The notes beneath the pieces were generated by a model that was given only the letters and a program-made list of their open reading frames with translations, ran no database searches and was not told the DNA's origin. This document shows, piece after piece, positions 11,214 through 23,931 of a stretch of DNA of 64,000 nucleotides (within the stretch, counting starts at the first letter, position 1; every line of letters begins with the position of its first letter). A program made the translations under genes and the position numbers. Origin of the DNA: Penicillium oxalicum (taxonomy: Eukaryota > Ascomycota > Eurotiomycetes > Eurotiales > Aspergillaceae); contig NC_064650.1 in the NCBI RefSeq assembly GCF_001723175.1, positions 3,410,001 to 3,474,000 on the forward strand, read 5' to 3'.

Positions 11214-12260
11214 TCTCTCATCGATCTGGAGTCACAACGTCATTGCAATTGTTAAATCCTACGACCACTTTGTCAGGGCATGAGCAGAATGCTCACTTCC
11301 CGGCCCTTTTAATACGAGCAAAAGTGATTGTGACCTAGATTGAGGTTGCACTTGTGATTCTCTCTTCATCTTCCTCTTTTTTTTTCTATTTTTTTTTTCC
11401 AGAAAAGAATATAAAACTAAAAATTTCCCAGGGGATCAAAAAGTCTGAAGACTGGATCCAACGTCATCTCACTGCAGTCAGCATAAGTGCCTTGCATGGA
11501 TCGAGTGATCCACTGCATCTCGATACCAAATGCTCTACTATAAGTGGTCCGGGCCAGCGATTAGACCTCCTCTCTATATAGTACCATCTATTTATGCCGT
11601 CCCTTTACATGATGAAGTGTATTCTGTCTCGTTTGCACTTCTAGCATTTAGCAGACTTCCAAGCTAATAAACATGAAGCAAATGGCTAATTTTGACAGCT
11701 CATATAGTACATCTTAGTAGTTTACTGCAGGCATGCTAGGTACATAAGTGTATCAAGGGTTCTCTGTCGTTCTCTAGCTTGAACCCGACTCGGATTCTTG
11801 GAATGAAGGTTCCCGTCCACGTCCATAGATCGACTGCCTCATCCACCTAGGTAGGGAACCAGACCTTTCAGTCAGCGCTTCAAGCACACTGATGGGGGGT
11901 TCCGGTTGAGAATTGACCCTCTTAACTTTAATAGACGCTGGAATCCAAGCGTGTGATGCGTTATCATGGCGGCTCATGTGACTGTCATGGATGGCTATAC
12001 ATTTTCAAAACGACAAGTGACCAGCCCTGTCTGAAGGCAAAAGTTCTCCAAAGCAAGCAAAAACAGAGAAAGACAACAAAAGGAGAGGGGAAAAAAAAGA
12101 CAAAAAACGCCCACACACAGTGTCATAAATGTATCCTGGCAAAAGAAGGAAACACCCCCCAAAAAAGCAAAAAAAAAAAGCTGCATGATCCGATCACCTT
12201 TCAAAAACACCCTTTGCGCCATGTTTTACACCCGAATACTCCGTGGCAAAAAAAAAGAGG
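11214..12260. other. Intergenic: GTPase promoter and C2H2 gene 3' region
   Basis: About 1 kb. It holds T-rich runs on the plus strand near 11376-11400 and A-rich runs at 12055-12180, and no convincing coding frame. Confidence 0.4.
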
Positions 12261-13850
12261 CTAGTCCGTCGAAGACTCCCGTCCGGAACCTTTACACTTG
12301 CCCTGTGCCACGTGGATATTCCGAGCCGTCGTGCGGGTAAAAACTGCACCGCAGACGGGGCATTCCGCTTTTGCAACGACGCCGGATTTCTCTCGCTGGT
12401 GACGCAGGAGATTGCTGAAAGTAGAGAACTCACGGCCATCGCAGCCATGGTCCCAGCATTGTGGTCGGGGTCGTGCATTGGCTCCACGCACGGGACGTTC
12501 CCTGGAGTCACCGGAGGAGAGTGCGGAGGGGGAATGGAAGACACCTTCTAAGGGGACTGACGAAGCCTGGGGGCTGATCGGAGAGGAATGTGAAGAGTGC
12601 GTTGATCTGATACCAAATGGTCAATTGCTGTACGGTGAGGGGGATGGAAAAAAGTGGATTGGGACGATCACGCTGGACTCTGGCGCACTTACGGAATCGT
12701 GTGTGCTTCTGGGAAATAGTAGGTGGGCTGGTTCATCATATATGGAGATGATCTGGACCAGATGTTAGATCGTTTGACCGCAATGTTATCGGTGCCAGGC
12801 CCATAAGAGACTCACCCTGTTGCAAAACTTTGCTCGGTCATCACGGCAGGAGCCGACTGCGCGTGGAATGAGCGTGCGGCGGGAGCAATAGGTGGACTGT
12901 TTTGTCGTTGGTATTCGTTAGTTCAAAGGCCTGGTGGCGTGGAGAAGCGTCATCGACGCATACCTCTGAGCATGAACCTGGCGGGGGATGCCTCCGGAAG
13001 CCACTGGCAGGTAAGGAGAAGATTGTTGAGGGGTGTGAGGGTGTACATAGGATGCCGGCCCGCCGGGTGGAAGTTGGTAGTCTTGGGGGAATTGGGTCGG
13101 TGGGTATGATTGTTGAGGGGGAATTTGCTGGTTGAAGTTGCCCGTGGGAGGCTGGGGTGGATAAGAGCGATTGCCCCAGATGTAGGCTGGTTTGGACAAA
13201 TCAGCAAATTTGTCAGACCGTTGGGGTTGAGACGTCTGCTTGTCCCGCTCAAGAAGAAGTCACTCACGGTCATTGTTCTGCTGCATCAGGCCGATCAAAT
13301 AAGGGCTTGAAGCTACTGACATCGGATATGCTGGAAGCTCCGAACTGCTGCCGGACCGCTTGCAGGGTCAGTGACACTCCCAGGCATCCACGTTGACGCT
13401 GATGCAGCCATTGAGACTATTTGACCACTTTGTCCTGTCCATGGTAGGGGATACTGACCGTGTGGTGCTTTCGTCAGGGACTGGTTTTCCTTGGTGGCCA
13501 CTATTTCCAGCGTGCTTGGTTCCAAGGCGTTTCACCGATAGGGCGATTTCAAAGTCACTAGCCGTGAGAGGTACCTCCGTACTCAGCGGTAACGAGGTGT
13601 TTGATTGCAGTGGAAGGGAGACTGGCAGTAGCTGCTGTTGTTGCGAGCAGGAACTGACACCTGGCGCCAGAATATGAAAGGGCCAGGAATAGTCCGAGCC
13701 AAGAGACGGGTTTACACGTCGATGATAAGCAGAATCAAATCCTGACTCGTGCGTGGGCGGGCACAGTTCGGGATCTGGGTGCGGAAGGAAAGTGGGTTGA
13801 CAGCTGATTTGTGACTGAGAATAACATGAGTTTGAGTTCTCGGGCGACAT
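12261..13850 (-). CDS. C2H2 zinc-finger protein (putative transcription factor), six exons
   Basis: Exons on the minus strand: 13850-13459, 13347-13268, 13186-12964, 12896-12816, 12752-12693, 12606-12261. All phases join and give 393 residues. The first 270 residues are disordered, rich in Pro, Gln, Ser and Tyr (for example [18 protein letters not shown]). The C-terminus holds two fingers: [26 protein letters not shown], which lacks a clear second zinc His, and [23 protein letters not shown], whose last ligand is Cys (C2HC). This pair looks like a common fungal finger-protein type, but I cannot name a characterised member. A regulator role is inferred from the fingers and the activation-domain-like composition. 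The start could be 15 codons earlier (13895). A very long gene-free stretch lies upstream. Confidence 0.8.
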
Positions 13851-16800
13851 TGCTGTTTTGAGTTCACGACATGGATTCCAACAGAGTGAAATCATACTCC
13901 AAAAGTGGGTTGATGGAGGGGGCCAGAGGGGCGTCAGCCGTGGACGGGTGAGAGTCAGGCTGGAGAAAAGGTAGAAAGGAGGAGGGGTGCCAAGTGTAAA
14001 ATAGAATGAAAACACAAAATATCACCATTCACACACAGGTTGAACCTACAGCTGGTCTTTGTATAAGGAATTTTTTCTCAAAAAAAATTTGGATGAGCAC
14101 GATGCAAGCGATTCCAGACCTTTTTGATCGCAAAAGATACCAATCGGCCTCGGGGTGAAAGGTTCACTCCTGATCCGCGCACGAGATTATTGTCCTTTTT
14201 TTTTTTTTTCTTGCTTCACTTCTCAGACTCCTGAGGCCTTTTGGCTAGAGCGTTCTCAAGTCAAGCTCAAAGAGCTCCCAGTCGGTCCCCGCAATTGCTG
14301 GGATGCAAAAGCCCTGGTGCAGACTAGGCACTGATGGATTGTAGCAAAGTATGAAACAACGTGCAGTAGCCGACGACAATCACTCCTCTCGAGTGGATAG
14401 ACTGTCGATCCACCCGGGGAGGGTGTTGACAGGCTGCGGAGAATGCTTCTGTTTCTTGTTGTTCGGAGAAATAGAAGTATCAAGAGGTCACCCAGAAGAC
14501 TTGGTCTGAGTGTTGATGATAGATGGGGATGAAAGAGGCACGTAGCAGGAGTCGTAGTAATAGTAATGGGTTCCAAGCAACAAGCCACTTATGGATTTAG
14601 TTCAAAAGATGTGGATACAAAAGCCGAATGGGTGTGAAACGCCTTCACCCGGACAGATGTCCATCGGCGGTTCCTGTCGGTCATGTTTCTTGCCCTGTAT
14701 GGAAACAGTAATCCCAGGGCTCAATTGTACCAAAAAGGCCGCAGAACGGTATGGATTGGACGTCCTCTGCAGTAAGCGGCTATGAGAAATCCTTCGATCT
14801 TCATCGAGTGGGCCGAAATCGCTGTATCCTGGTGAACTCGGAGTGGCTCGGTGCCAATTGGTTAACTTTTTTTGACCCCCACAGTTGGCAACGGGGTCTT
14901 GCATTTTAGACCAAAGCCAATGTGGGAAGCCCAGAGAACCAAAGAGTGACTAGTAGACCAACAAAGCAACAGGTCAAAGAAAGGGGGGTGGAGAGCGATA
15001 GAGCGAGAGAAGAGAGACGGAAAGACAGAGAGGGGGGGGCTGAACGAGGTTTCTGGGTGTTGTTGGCGATGGTTTGACCTGATTTGACTTGGAAGCCACA
15101 CCACAAAGTTCCCACTATAGCAGCCTGGTCCGACTACAGTACGCCTAATCCGCATAGTGGACAGGACCTCGTATGCCTCACCCACCGGCCACGGAGTGTC
15201 TGGCACTGTATCGATCCTTAACGGCCCAAAGGGAGCTTCCACTCTTGGGTCAAGTGGGTTCCTTGCCCCAGAAAGGTTAATGTGGCAGCGACGACGATTG
15301 GGGGCGATGACGCCGGCCTATCTTGGAAAAACTTTGGAGACTTCCGAGTCGGGTACCAAGTGGCCCTCTCTGCTGATTAGCTTTTTCTTCCACCGCAGTC
15401 CACTGGGCATGCCATCATACCTCCAATTGGCACCGTTAGCCCAAACTTTGATGATATCCGAACCAGGCGGCCAATAGGGTCGACTTCGGCGCCGAGTGTG
15501 CATCGCAAGAACTTCACAATAGAAATGGGAAACGGCGGGGGCAGGGACCGGATCTCGGAAAATATCTGGCAATGGCTAAAAACAGACGGGATTTTCACAA
15601 AAAAAAAAAAACTAGAAAAAAAAAGAAACATACAGACAGAAATAAAGAAAAAAGGTAGAGGGAAATGAACTGATGACGGACGCGGGACAAAGACTTTTCG
15701 CAATCAGTGACTGAAGCCCGGATGGAAAGAAGGCAGAATTAACGAGGCCCCCCCTGTCCACGACTCCGACGACAATTATGGGGGGGGATGTTTACTTTTA
15801 CGAAAACGGCAACGGAAAAAAAAAAGGGCAAGGAAAAATCAAACCCACAAGGCCAAAAAAATTAAATTAAAAAACAATCAAAGGAGAGGTCCAGAAAAAG
15901 AAAAGAAAAGAGAGCTTTCCCCCAAACAAGTAAAGGCAGACGAATTGACCAGAGGGTTTTCTTTTTCTTCCCTTTCCTTTCGATTTGGCTCAGAAGTGGC
16001 TCGGAAGGGGTTGACCACTCTTGCCCCCACCGCAAGAATGCCATTGGAACGACGACTCTGCAGCCTGAATCGAAGAAGAATCGTGATTGTCGGAGAATTC
16101 AGTGATCAACGGATTCATGGCGTAAGCTTGGTATTACACCTTCGCGGAGGTGCGTCGAAGGGTCTTGCGGACGATCAGTGACTGCGACAGAAGGACGTCT
16201 CCCGACTGGCTGGAAATCGTAGGCTGCACCACCACCGGATACTGTGCCCTGTATACATAGGATGCAGTATGCAGTATGCAGTGTGTAGTACGTAACGCGG
16301 TCCAACTGTAGGGAAGGGGACTACGGATGAGGCTTAAGAGGGGAGGCGGACGCGACGATTATTGCCTGACAGGGAGCGAAAGTAAGGATGAGACTAATTC
16401 AGGAACCATGTTCTTGAAGATGAAAGTGAGACCCTTGCGAAAGGTCGGGAATAGTCCGGCGAAACTCGAGGAATTAACCCGAGATTTAAGTTGTTGCATG
16501 GGCTGTACCACGGGGCGGGTTCCCTTTACTCAAAGTGAATCTACGGTGCAGGTGGAGGTGGTCCCGGGAACCGAGCCACTCGATTAGGATGGTGGCTGTC
16601 GGAATTAATCATGTTCGTGGTCAGATCACAATCGGTGCGAGGAGGACATGATTCCCACCAGGACCACACCATCATGAGAAGGGGGAAATTTTTTTTTTTA
16701 ATCTCCACGGGGGACCGACTGCACTGGTACTGTGAGGAGTAGATCTCGTATGGAGTCCAGAGGTCTGACGGCTCAGTCGTGTCACTGAATCGAGGTTCCT

Positions 16801-19436
16801 TGCCTTTACTGAGCCTGGCTGAATGACCTGTAGACACGATCTGATATCAAGCACAAGAAGCCACCCAACGTGCTCGGAGGACTCAGGAGTGAGGACGTGG
16901 TAGCTTCATGGTTGATGACTTTTGGATGGGCTCGATGGGGCGGGAAATCGGTTCCCCGCTCGTCTCCTGATCTGTTCTCGTCCTTCATCAAACCCCACGA
17001 GGTGGACCGAGGGACGCTATTATGCAATCAGTTGCTCGCAAATTGTGCTCATCTGCCAGAATGGGTCACAGAGGCAGCGCAACCATAGACTCTGTACCTA
17101 CGAGAATGATTGATGATCCGCTGCAGACCGGTGGCCCTCGTTCTCATTTTCTCGGTTGCCTTTATTTTTTGGCTCTACAGGGGTTGTTTTCTCCGTTGCG
17201 AACTTCTTTGCTTTCCTTGCACTGCAAGGCTTGCAGTCTTCACTTCGTGGGATCGATTGCATGTCCGATCTTCAAGGTATGGTGAGAAATCAAACATGCA
17301 GGGATCCTGACTGGACAGCATTGGCATGGGTGGGTAATGGGGCACTGCGTCGTCACTCATCCCGGAAATCGTGGATAATCGCAAAGGGGCAAACATCAAA
17401 AATCAAGAGCAAAATTCTTCTCCACCTCGTCGTATGAGACGAACCCCGGCGACTTTAAAATCACATTGAAGTTGGAATGTTTTGGCCCTCAGCCGCAACG
17501 GATCCGGTCCTGCCGTCCGGGGGAAAACAAGCCCGCTCAGGAGGCCACGTTTTTAACGTTTATTCTGATGGTGCAAACATCACTGTCGATCTACTCACTC
17601 CACAATAGTCAGGTATTCTTGACGAACCTTGGCGCTGATCCACGCGTCGGCCATGTGCCAATCTTACCTCCCTGCCATGTGTCGAGAGCCGTTTGATTAC
17701 GGAAGGTTGGGTGTCTAGACCCCCCCCATGCCCACTGCCCTAGAGGCTAGAGGCGTTCTGTTTCCCCCCCCCCTCTCTCTCGGGAGGTGGAGGCAATCTC
17801 GTAGCCCTCAATCCTCCTCGAGTCCTCACTATCCATCCCTGTTACGCAGGTCAGAAACTCAGTCAAGCCTCTCAGTGCCTGGACGGTCTGTGGGGTGGAT
17901 CAGATCATCCGCGATCGGCTGTCTCCGGCTCATACCGAAACAATCAATCTGATCTTGATTGGAGCCAGTCGGACAACCTGCTCAACCTGCAACTTCCGCT
18001 TCTCCCTACCCAGGGGGGACCAGGGCCGAGAAAGCTAAGTTGATGATCCCTTTGGCGTGTGGTTGCATGAGCATGACGTATAACGTATGCGGACTCGTGA
18101 TTCCCGTTGAATGCACAACCTCTCCGGTCGTCGATGGCTGGCCCCCGATTGAAGCGACGTACACAAGGTCGAAATCATTCACCCAGCCGCTCACTTTCTC
18201 AGGGCGCGGGCGCAGTGCTGCCTTTCTCGATCCTCGATCTTTCACTATGCATTTGCCGCGGGTTGGAACGGTGACGAGCCGGCCAGGAGGCCACTCGGAC
18301 CGACGCTGAAGCAAACGGGGTACAAAAAATGGAAGAATTTTCCTCCGTCAAGCCGTCAGGTGTGGTGCCCGGGTTGGTGGTCCCCGGTTTTGTGACCCGG
18401 TATCTCAAGCTGCAAGTCTTAGTTTCAGTCGTAGGGCGGATTGTATCCGGTAGGAGAGGCCGTTTAGATTGCGCCGAATTGAGCCTTCGGAGCGGAACCG
18501 CATCCTAGCTGCGCACTGGATCGTTCTGCGGCATCGTCCTCCACTGCAACGCTGGAGCCACGCCAAAGATGTTCATCTTCGGCCCGTGGTCCAGGACAGG
18601 TAATTGGTTGCCAGCCAGTGACCTGCCAAATATGACCAAAAAACAATAAAATCCGAAAAATATCAGACAGGATTCCTCTGATCACCCTCCCATGGCCGTT
18701 AGCAAGAACTTTAGATAGTGGATCTTGCAGTTCGACTCCAAGTGTCAGGTGATAGTCGACCTGCAGTTGCGGTATCGGTAGCCTCCAGGGTCTTCATCTT
18801 GAGCGACGGTCTCCTGGAAAACGACAGCCTAGCCGTCGAACTCCATGTCTCAGCCATCACAGGGACGCTCCTCTAATTTAGCCTCTGAGATGATGGATTT
18901 GAAGATCGGCGTCCCTTCGCTTAGCTTTGAAGCGCTTATTGGTTGTCAAGGTCGCCTTGTCATCCCATAAGGCAATCTCGACAGCGGCAGAAAGATGGGG
19001 AGATGTCCAGTGGAGAGAACGCTAGGAGACAGGATGTTTCGCATCCATATCTATTTTCAAAAGTACCCTCAATTCGAAAGTTTTTTGTTTCTATTTCGCG
19101 CACTTTGCAGGATAACAGCTTGTGATCTGCTGGACTTGCACAAAAGGACACCCGCATCGTTCCGGAGACGACTCTGTAATCTGTGTTTCCAAATGCAGAT
19201 CCAACTTCCACTGGCGGCCCAGCTGGGGGCCGGCTGGGGGCCCGGCTCGCCGAGCGGTGACATCACGTGATCATGATAGAGGTTTGATCACATGACATCT
19301 GTCAACTCTGCACGGAGGTCCGCCCGCAATGCGAGACGCCAAAGGTCACGAGTATTGAGCCCAGCTTCTGGAATTGCGAGTCGTCGAGAATACACCCTGA
19401 AAAGATTTGCCACATCTGCTGCGCAGAACCAACACC
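13851..19436. other. 5.6 kb gene-poor region between the C2H2 gene and SmD1
   Basis: No open frame longer than about 130 codons and none with domain character. Visible features: a T run near 14197-14210, A-rich low complexity at 15597-15640 and 15800-15905, a 7-mer repeat (TATGCAG) near 16260-16281, a T run at 16690-16700, C runs at about 17720 and 17764-17773, and a GC-rich patch at 19210-19256. It could be a long promoter or leader of the C2H2 gene, or carry non-coding transcripts; the sequence does not decide. Confidence 0.4.
19262..19271. promoter_or_regulatory. ATCACGTGAT palindrome upstream of SmD1
   Basis: A perfect 10-bp palindrome with a CACGTG E-box core lies about 165 bp upstream of the SmD1 start, next to a second related half (GATCACATGA at about 19286-19295). 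It is the type of site bound by fungal bHLH factors such as Cbf1 homologues; binding is inferred. Confidence 0.35.
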
Positions 19437-20036
19437 ATGAAACTTGTCCGGTGAGTCTTGAGATGAGAATTTGCGCGCAGTTGGGGGGGAAGGGGAGCTT
19501 GTTCCCAAGCGCCGTGACCCAACTCCCAAGTCTCTCCGTGCGGCTGGCAACTGACCGCATTTTCAGCTTTTTGATGAAATGCGCCAACGAGACGGTGACC
19601 ATTGAGCTCAAGAATGGTAAGTTGACTGATCGCGCCCTCGCGTCCTCGGCGGCATTCACAGTTCGGCCTCGAATTGTCCTCCGCAACAGCAGCCCCAGCG
19701 AGTGCATGAGGGGAAACTAAATCGTTTTCACCAGGCACGATTCTCCACGGCACCATCACCTCCGTCTCTCCTCAGATGAACACCTCCCTCCGAACAGTAA
19801 AGATGACTCCCAAGGGCCGTGATCCGGTATCCTTGGACACCATCAACATCCGTGGCTCGACTATCCGATACTACATCCTTCCCGACAGCTTGCCCCTCGA
19901 CACTCTGCTGGTGGACGACGCCCCCAAGCCCAAGAATAAGGCCCGAAAGGAGGCGGATCGTGGGCGTGGCGGTCGTGGAGGTGGCCGAGGTGGCCGGGGC
20001 CGTGGTCGTGGCCGTGGCCGCGGTCGTGGCTTCTAG
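19437..20036 (+). CDS. smd1: Small nuclear ribonucleoprotein SmD1
   Basis: Core subunit of the heteroheptameric Sm ring on spliceosomal snRNAs, acting in pre-mRNA splicing in the nucleus. Exons 19437-19450, 19567-19616 and 19735-20036 give 121 residues. The protein begins [22 protein letters not shown] (Sm1 motif), continues [18 protein letters not shown], then the Sm2 motif [20 protein letters not shown]. It ends in an uninterrupted Arg-Gly tail ([11 protein letters not shown] and further RG repeats), the usual target of symmetric arginine methylation. The first exon is 14 nt and the second 50 nt, so frame-based gene finders may miss the N-terminus. Confidence 0.97.
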
Positions 20037-20750
20037 ATTATTCAACTGTTCCTTGCATTCCCAAGAGTACAGGTTGGCGTTTTTCATGACTTTTGAGAAA
20101 TTCTTTTTTTTACCGTTCTTCAATTGTTCTTTTTCATGACCATATGGTGAGCTTCTGGCTGTCGGTCGCTTGCAGCCCTAGGCTTCCTTTGCCGATTCGG
20201 GAAGGCGGCAAAAATAAAACTGCAACATCCTTTCTTCTGTCACTCCAATACCGTCAGCTTTTGATAGCCAAGCGTGGGAGGTAAGATGCCTTGCTTACAC
20301 CTCGAATCCTGACCTTACCTGACCTGGCTGGATAATCTCTCTGGCATAGGTCTATTTGTAGAGGATAGAGATTCATTTCCCACCAATGTTGAATCATTAG
20401 AATGGCGGTCAGCCCCGACCTCTGAAAATCGATGAGACAAAGCCCCGGCAAATCTCTTCAATTCTCAATGAACAAAAAAAAAGTTGAGAAAAGATGGAGC
20501 AGCACGAAATTCTCGGGCAATGGTTCTATGATTAGCCTCCTGTACCTGCTGCCACATTTGTCTACCGATGACAGTACAAAAGCCTCTAGATATAGTCATC
20601 ATACGTCGATGGATCCCTAGGTATCTGACCACGCCATATCAGGTACCCGACTCGCAACGCAGAAGGTTGAATCTAGTAAGTCTTTTTGAATCGTTCATGC
20701 CCTTCCGTCAACTCGCAACTGTGCAGAAATAGATACGCACCCGTTCCCAG

Positions 20751-20770
20751 CAGCTGCACCGGTGCAGCTG
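20751..20770. repeat. 20-bp perfect palindrome
   Basis: CAGCTGCACC followed directly by its exact reverse complement. Flanking bases do not extend the symmetry. It lies in non-coding sequence between SmD1 and MTQ2. Confidence 0.7.
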
Positions 20771-20933
20771 GCAACGCCATGTCGACTAGGTAGACTGGCC
20801 CCCACTTCCGCAAGCTTGACTGGAGCGTGCAAATTGGAAATGGACATTGGAGCTGTAAGCTTACTAGAAATGCGGCCCGGAATGAAAAGAAGTATCATTT
20901 TGATCCGCATATCTTGGGATTCGATGATTTTTG

Positions 20934-20950
20934 CCCCCCCCCCCCCCCCC
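20934..20950. repeat. Homopolymer of 17 C
   Basis: Uninterrupted C run in non-coding sequence. Its length may be affected by sequencing error. Confidence 0.8.
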
Positions 20951-23181
20951 AATCAGGGCTGCCAGGCAAGTTTGAGCCATGTAAGCCTCGCCTAACCGAC
21001 GTCACACCTATATCGATGGATCTCGGGGGAAGGTAATCATGGACTTTTGACGGCAGTACTGAAGTCCTGTTGCTTGCTGAATCGGCCCCCGGTCATCTTT
21101 GGAAGAGGCTTGAAAATCAAGTTTGATAAGATGAGGTGAAGTCACATAAAAGTCCAGTGTGATGGATCGTGCAGACCCAGGATATTGGTAATGCCATCTC
21201 TCTTGCGTGTTGATATCTAGGGCTGCCCCCCGTCACGTTTCGTTGAGATCACGAGATCATGTCCGCTACTCGTGTCTACCATATGGTATCATGTCACCTG
21301 ATCAATTATTCTCTCCAGTCTTGAAGGCAGAGCCCCCTCATCAATTCGATTTAGCCAGATGCCTTCAGGAAAAGACGAATGCGAGACTAAGTTCACGAGC
21401 ACTCGACGAGGCTGGCACGCTGGCTTACGGGTTTCCAATTCTCTCACTAGGTGCGCCAGTCCTGACAACTCAACATGGTAGCGCAATATATTCTGCACGC
21501 TTGAATTCTCAGACGTCTTTGTGCCCTCCGGGCCTTTTGAACATGCTACACAGCCCGATTGCTCGATCGATATGAAACTAGCAAAACCTGTATGTCTGTG
21601 CGAACTCCACCAGTCTGCATCAGCTTAGCTCAGCACCACCGCGTGTAAGCTCTTGTCTACCTTTTTATTTCCCGCCCGGGCCCTTTTTACTCAAGAACCG
21701 CACGGACAGGGGGGAAAACACACAGGTTTCGGCACGTGCTGCCGTGATGACAAGCCTGACAGACACTCCGCGCTATCTCTAGTACCTCATGCCAAGGGAG
21801 AATTCAAAGACATATCCACCTGTATTGGAACACAATAGACCCTTACTGACAGCCTTTACCATTTGTCCCCCATACGACTGTATACAGTCACCAAGATTCA
21901 CGTCCACATTGATTGTGGTTTTTGCCGACAAGTCCATTCTAGTGACCCCCCCAAACCATGCGATCAATTCGGCTTCTGAGTCTGGCAGACTGACAGGGAG
22001 TCAAATAAGTGGAGCAGTCGGCTAGACCCGCTCCTAAGGACAACAACTCCATCCAACAGTCAGATCGATAGAAACTCCCGTAGTGACACCGCCGGTCTTA
22101 CTACGATCGATCTGACATGGCTTTCCCAATAGCCAGTGAGGAGCTTGCTTTTGATCAGCATGGAACCTTTTAGGCTTGATGCGAAAGTCCAGAATTCGGG
22201 AATACCCCCTGAGGTTCCTGATGGTTTGCCTCGTCCCTGTTGTCGCAGTCTGGAGACCGAACTGTTGGCTCATGGGGTCTCACAGCCAAGTCTCTGGTCG
22301 GTCAATCCTGATAATTGGCCCCAAGTGTCTAAGATGGTTCGTCTACATGACTGATGACCCCCTCCCCCCCTCCCCCCCCGGCTCTCTCCTTTTCAAGAGA
22401 CAATAGGCGACATTGTGGCGTGACAGCGCGGACTCAGGAGGTTTGTACTTCGACATGTTTCAGAGTGGGGTGTCAAGATCATAGAGCTGAAAGACGGAGG
22501 AGACTTTCACATGGGACTCACTCCCAATCCACATCCGTGTAGTAAGATCCGGGTGCAGGGTAATCAGCATGAGTATCTTGAAATTAGCTTACAGGATCAA
22601 TAGGAGTTGCCCTCTAGCCTGGTACCTTCGGTTCTCACCCCCCGGCCGCGGACAAGTTTACCATGCAGGTCCCACTTGTGTTTGAAGGCTCGAGCTTCCC
22701 ATCCCATGCGTAAAAATATCGTAAGCGACATGAGTCATGTCCTATGATCCAGTGGTCGGACAGTTGGTCTCAAGCACAAATGGCCTTGTCAATCCCATTG
22801 GCCTCGATGGAGGAGCCTGCAATACCCCTATTAGCCTGTTGTATCTTGAGACTTTACCACTAAAAAAATCATCAGTGTTGACATGAAGTGCGCACGGTCA
22901 TTGCTTTAGATCCACTCTTTATGCTGCAACCGATGTCAAGTCTGACAGTAGTCAAAACCATCGAAATGAATGGCGTGGGGTCCGCAGCAGTGAGACGGGG
23001 CCAAAAAAAAAGAAAAAGAAAAAGAAAAGGTAACAAATAGAAAACCTAGATGATATTTGAGCTTGATGAAAAGCCCCGTGTCAAGTGTGGATTTGGGTCA
23101 AAGTTCTCGACTCAGAGGCCTGGGACTCTCTAGGATAACCTAGTATCACTTCCATGAGGTCACACTCGTATCGAAATTCCA

Positions 23182-23202
23182 GGGGGGGGGGGGGGGGGGG
23201 GG
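23182..23202. repeat. Homopolymer of 21 G
   Basis: Uninterrupted G run in non-coding sequence. It could form a G-quadruplex; the exact length is uncertain because such runs sequence poorly. Confidence 0.8.
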
Positions 23203-23931
23203 CACATTGAGAGAGCAGACAGGCTTGGCCCAAGAGTCTGACACCGGTCATACTTTATGGAGTCGGTCATTGACCGTTGGATGTCTAGACCAGCCGCGAG
23301 ATGTTGTCAACTAGCCACAACCCGCTTAAAAAATCCGAACCCAAGCATTTACCAGAAGAGGAAGGAGATTGGCAGGGACAAACAGACAGAGTACGTTGGG
23401 TCAAGACTGAGAGTCTGCAGGCCGCATCTACAAACTGGGAGATTGAACTGCCATTGTCGGTACACGGAGGATAACAGGTGGTGAGAGATGAATGGAAGAT
23501 AATTTGAGTTTTCACTGCTCTTCCCTTTCGGGCACGCTGGTCACGTTGGAACGCCTTGCCCGATCTGTCAAAAGACAGGCGGCGATGAGAAGTAAATTTT
23601 CAGACACACCATGCTGCAACTGGGACCACTGACTTTTATCCAGCCACTCGGGTCGACAGGCCTTCACACACTGGAGTGGCGAGAGGTATTCCTCTGTTTT
23701 GTATTTGAATACGATACTAGTCAACCGAATCGATACTCCCCGTGTCATCTTCAACGGCCCCTTATACGCGGGTGGCAAGTCGGCCAAAAGCGGATCCACT
23801 CGGATGTCTCTGCTGGATATGGCCTGGGTCAAACTATCAAGTGAGACCATTGTCTGGATACGAACGAATACTCCATAGACACGTGGAAGTGTCTATCAAA
23901 TCCTGAATCCACGTAGCTAATCACCTGATGC

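Larger units (their letters stand above)
20037..23931. other. 3.9 kb gene-poor region between SmD1 and MTQ2
   Basis: Only short frames on both strands, none recognisable. Distinct features are a 20-bp perfect palindrome (20751-20770), a run of 17 C (20934-20950), a C-rich stretch (22354-22380), an AAAAAG-type low-complexity stretch (about 23004-23030) and a run of 21 G (23182-23202). Confidence 0.4.

Noticed and set aside
18700..18745. tRNA-like B box (GTTCGACTCC)
   Set aside because: No matching A box, acceptor stem or cloverleaf could be drawn around it.
23512..23850. 112-codon minus-strand frame 3' of MTQ2
   Set aside because: No recognisable domain, not joined to MTQ2 by a good splice pair; treated as non-coding.
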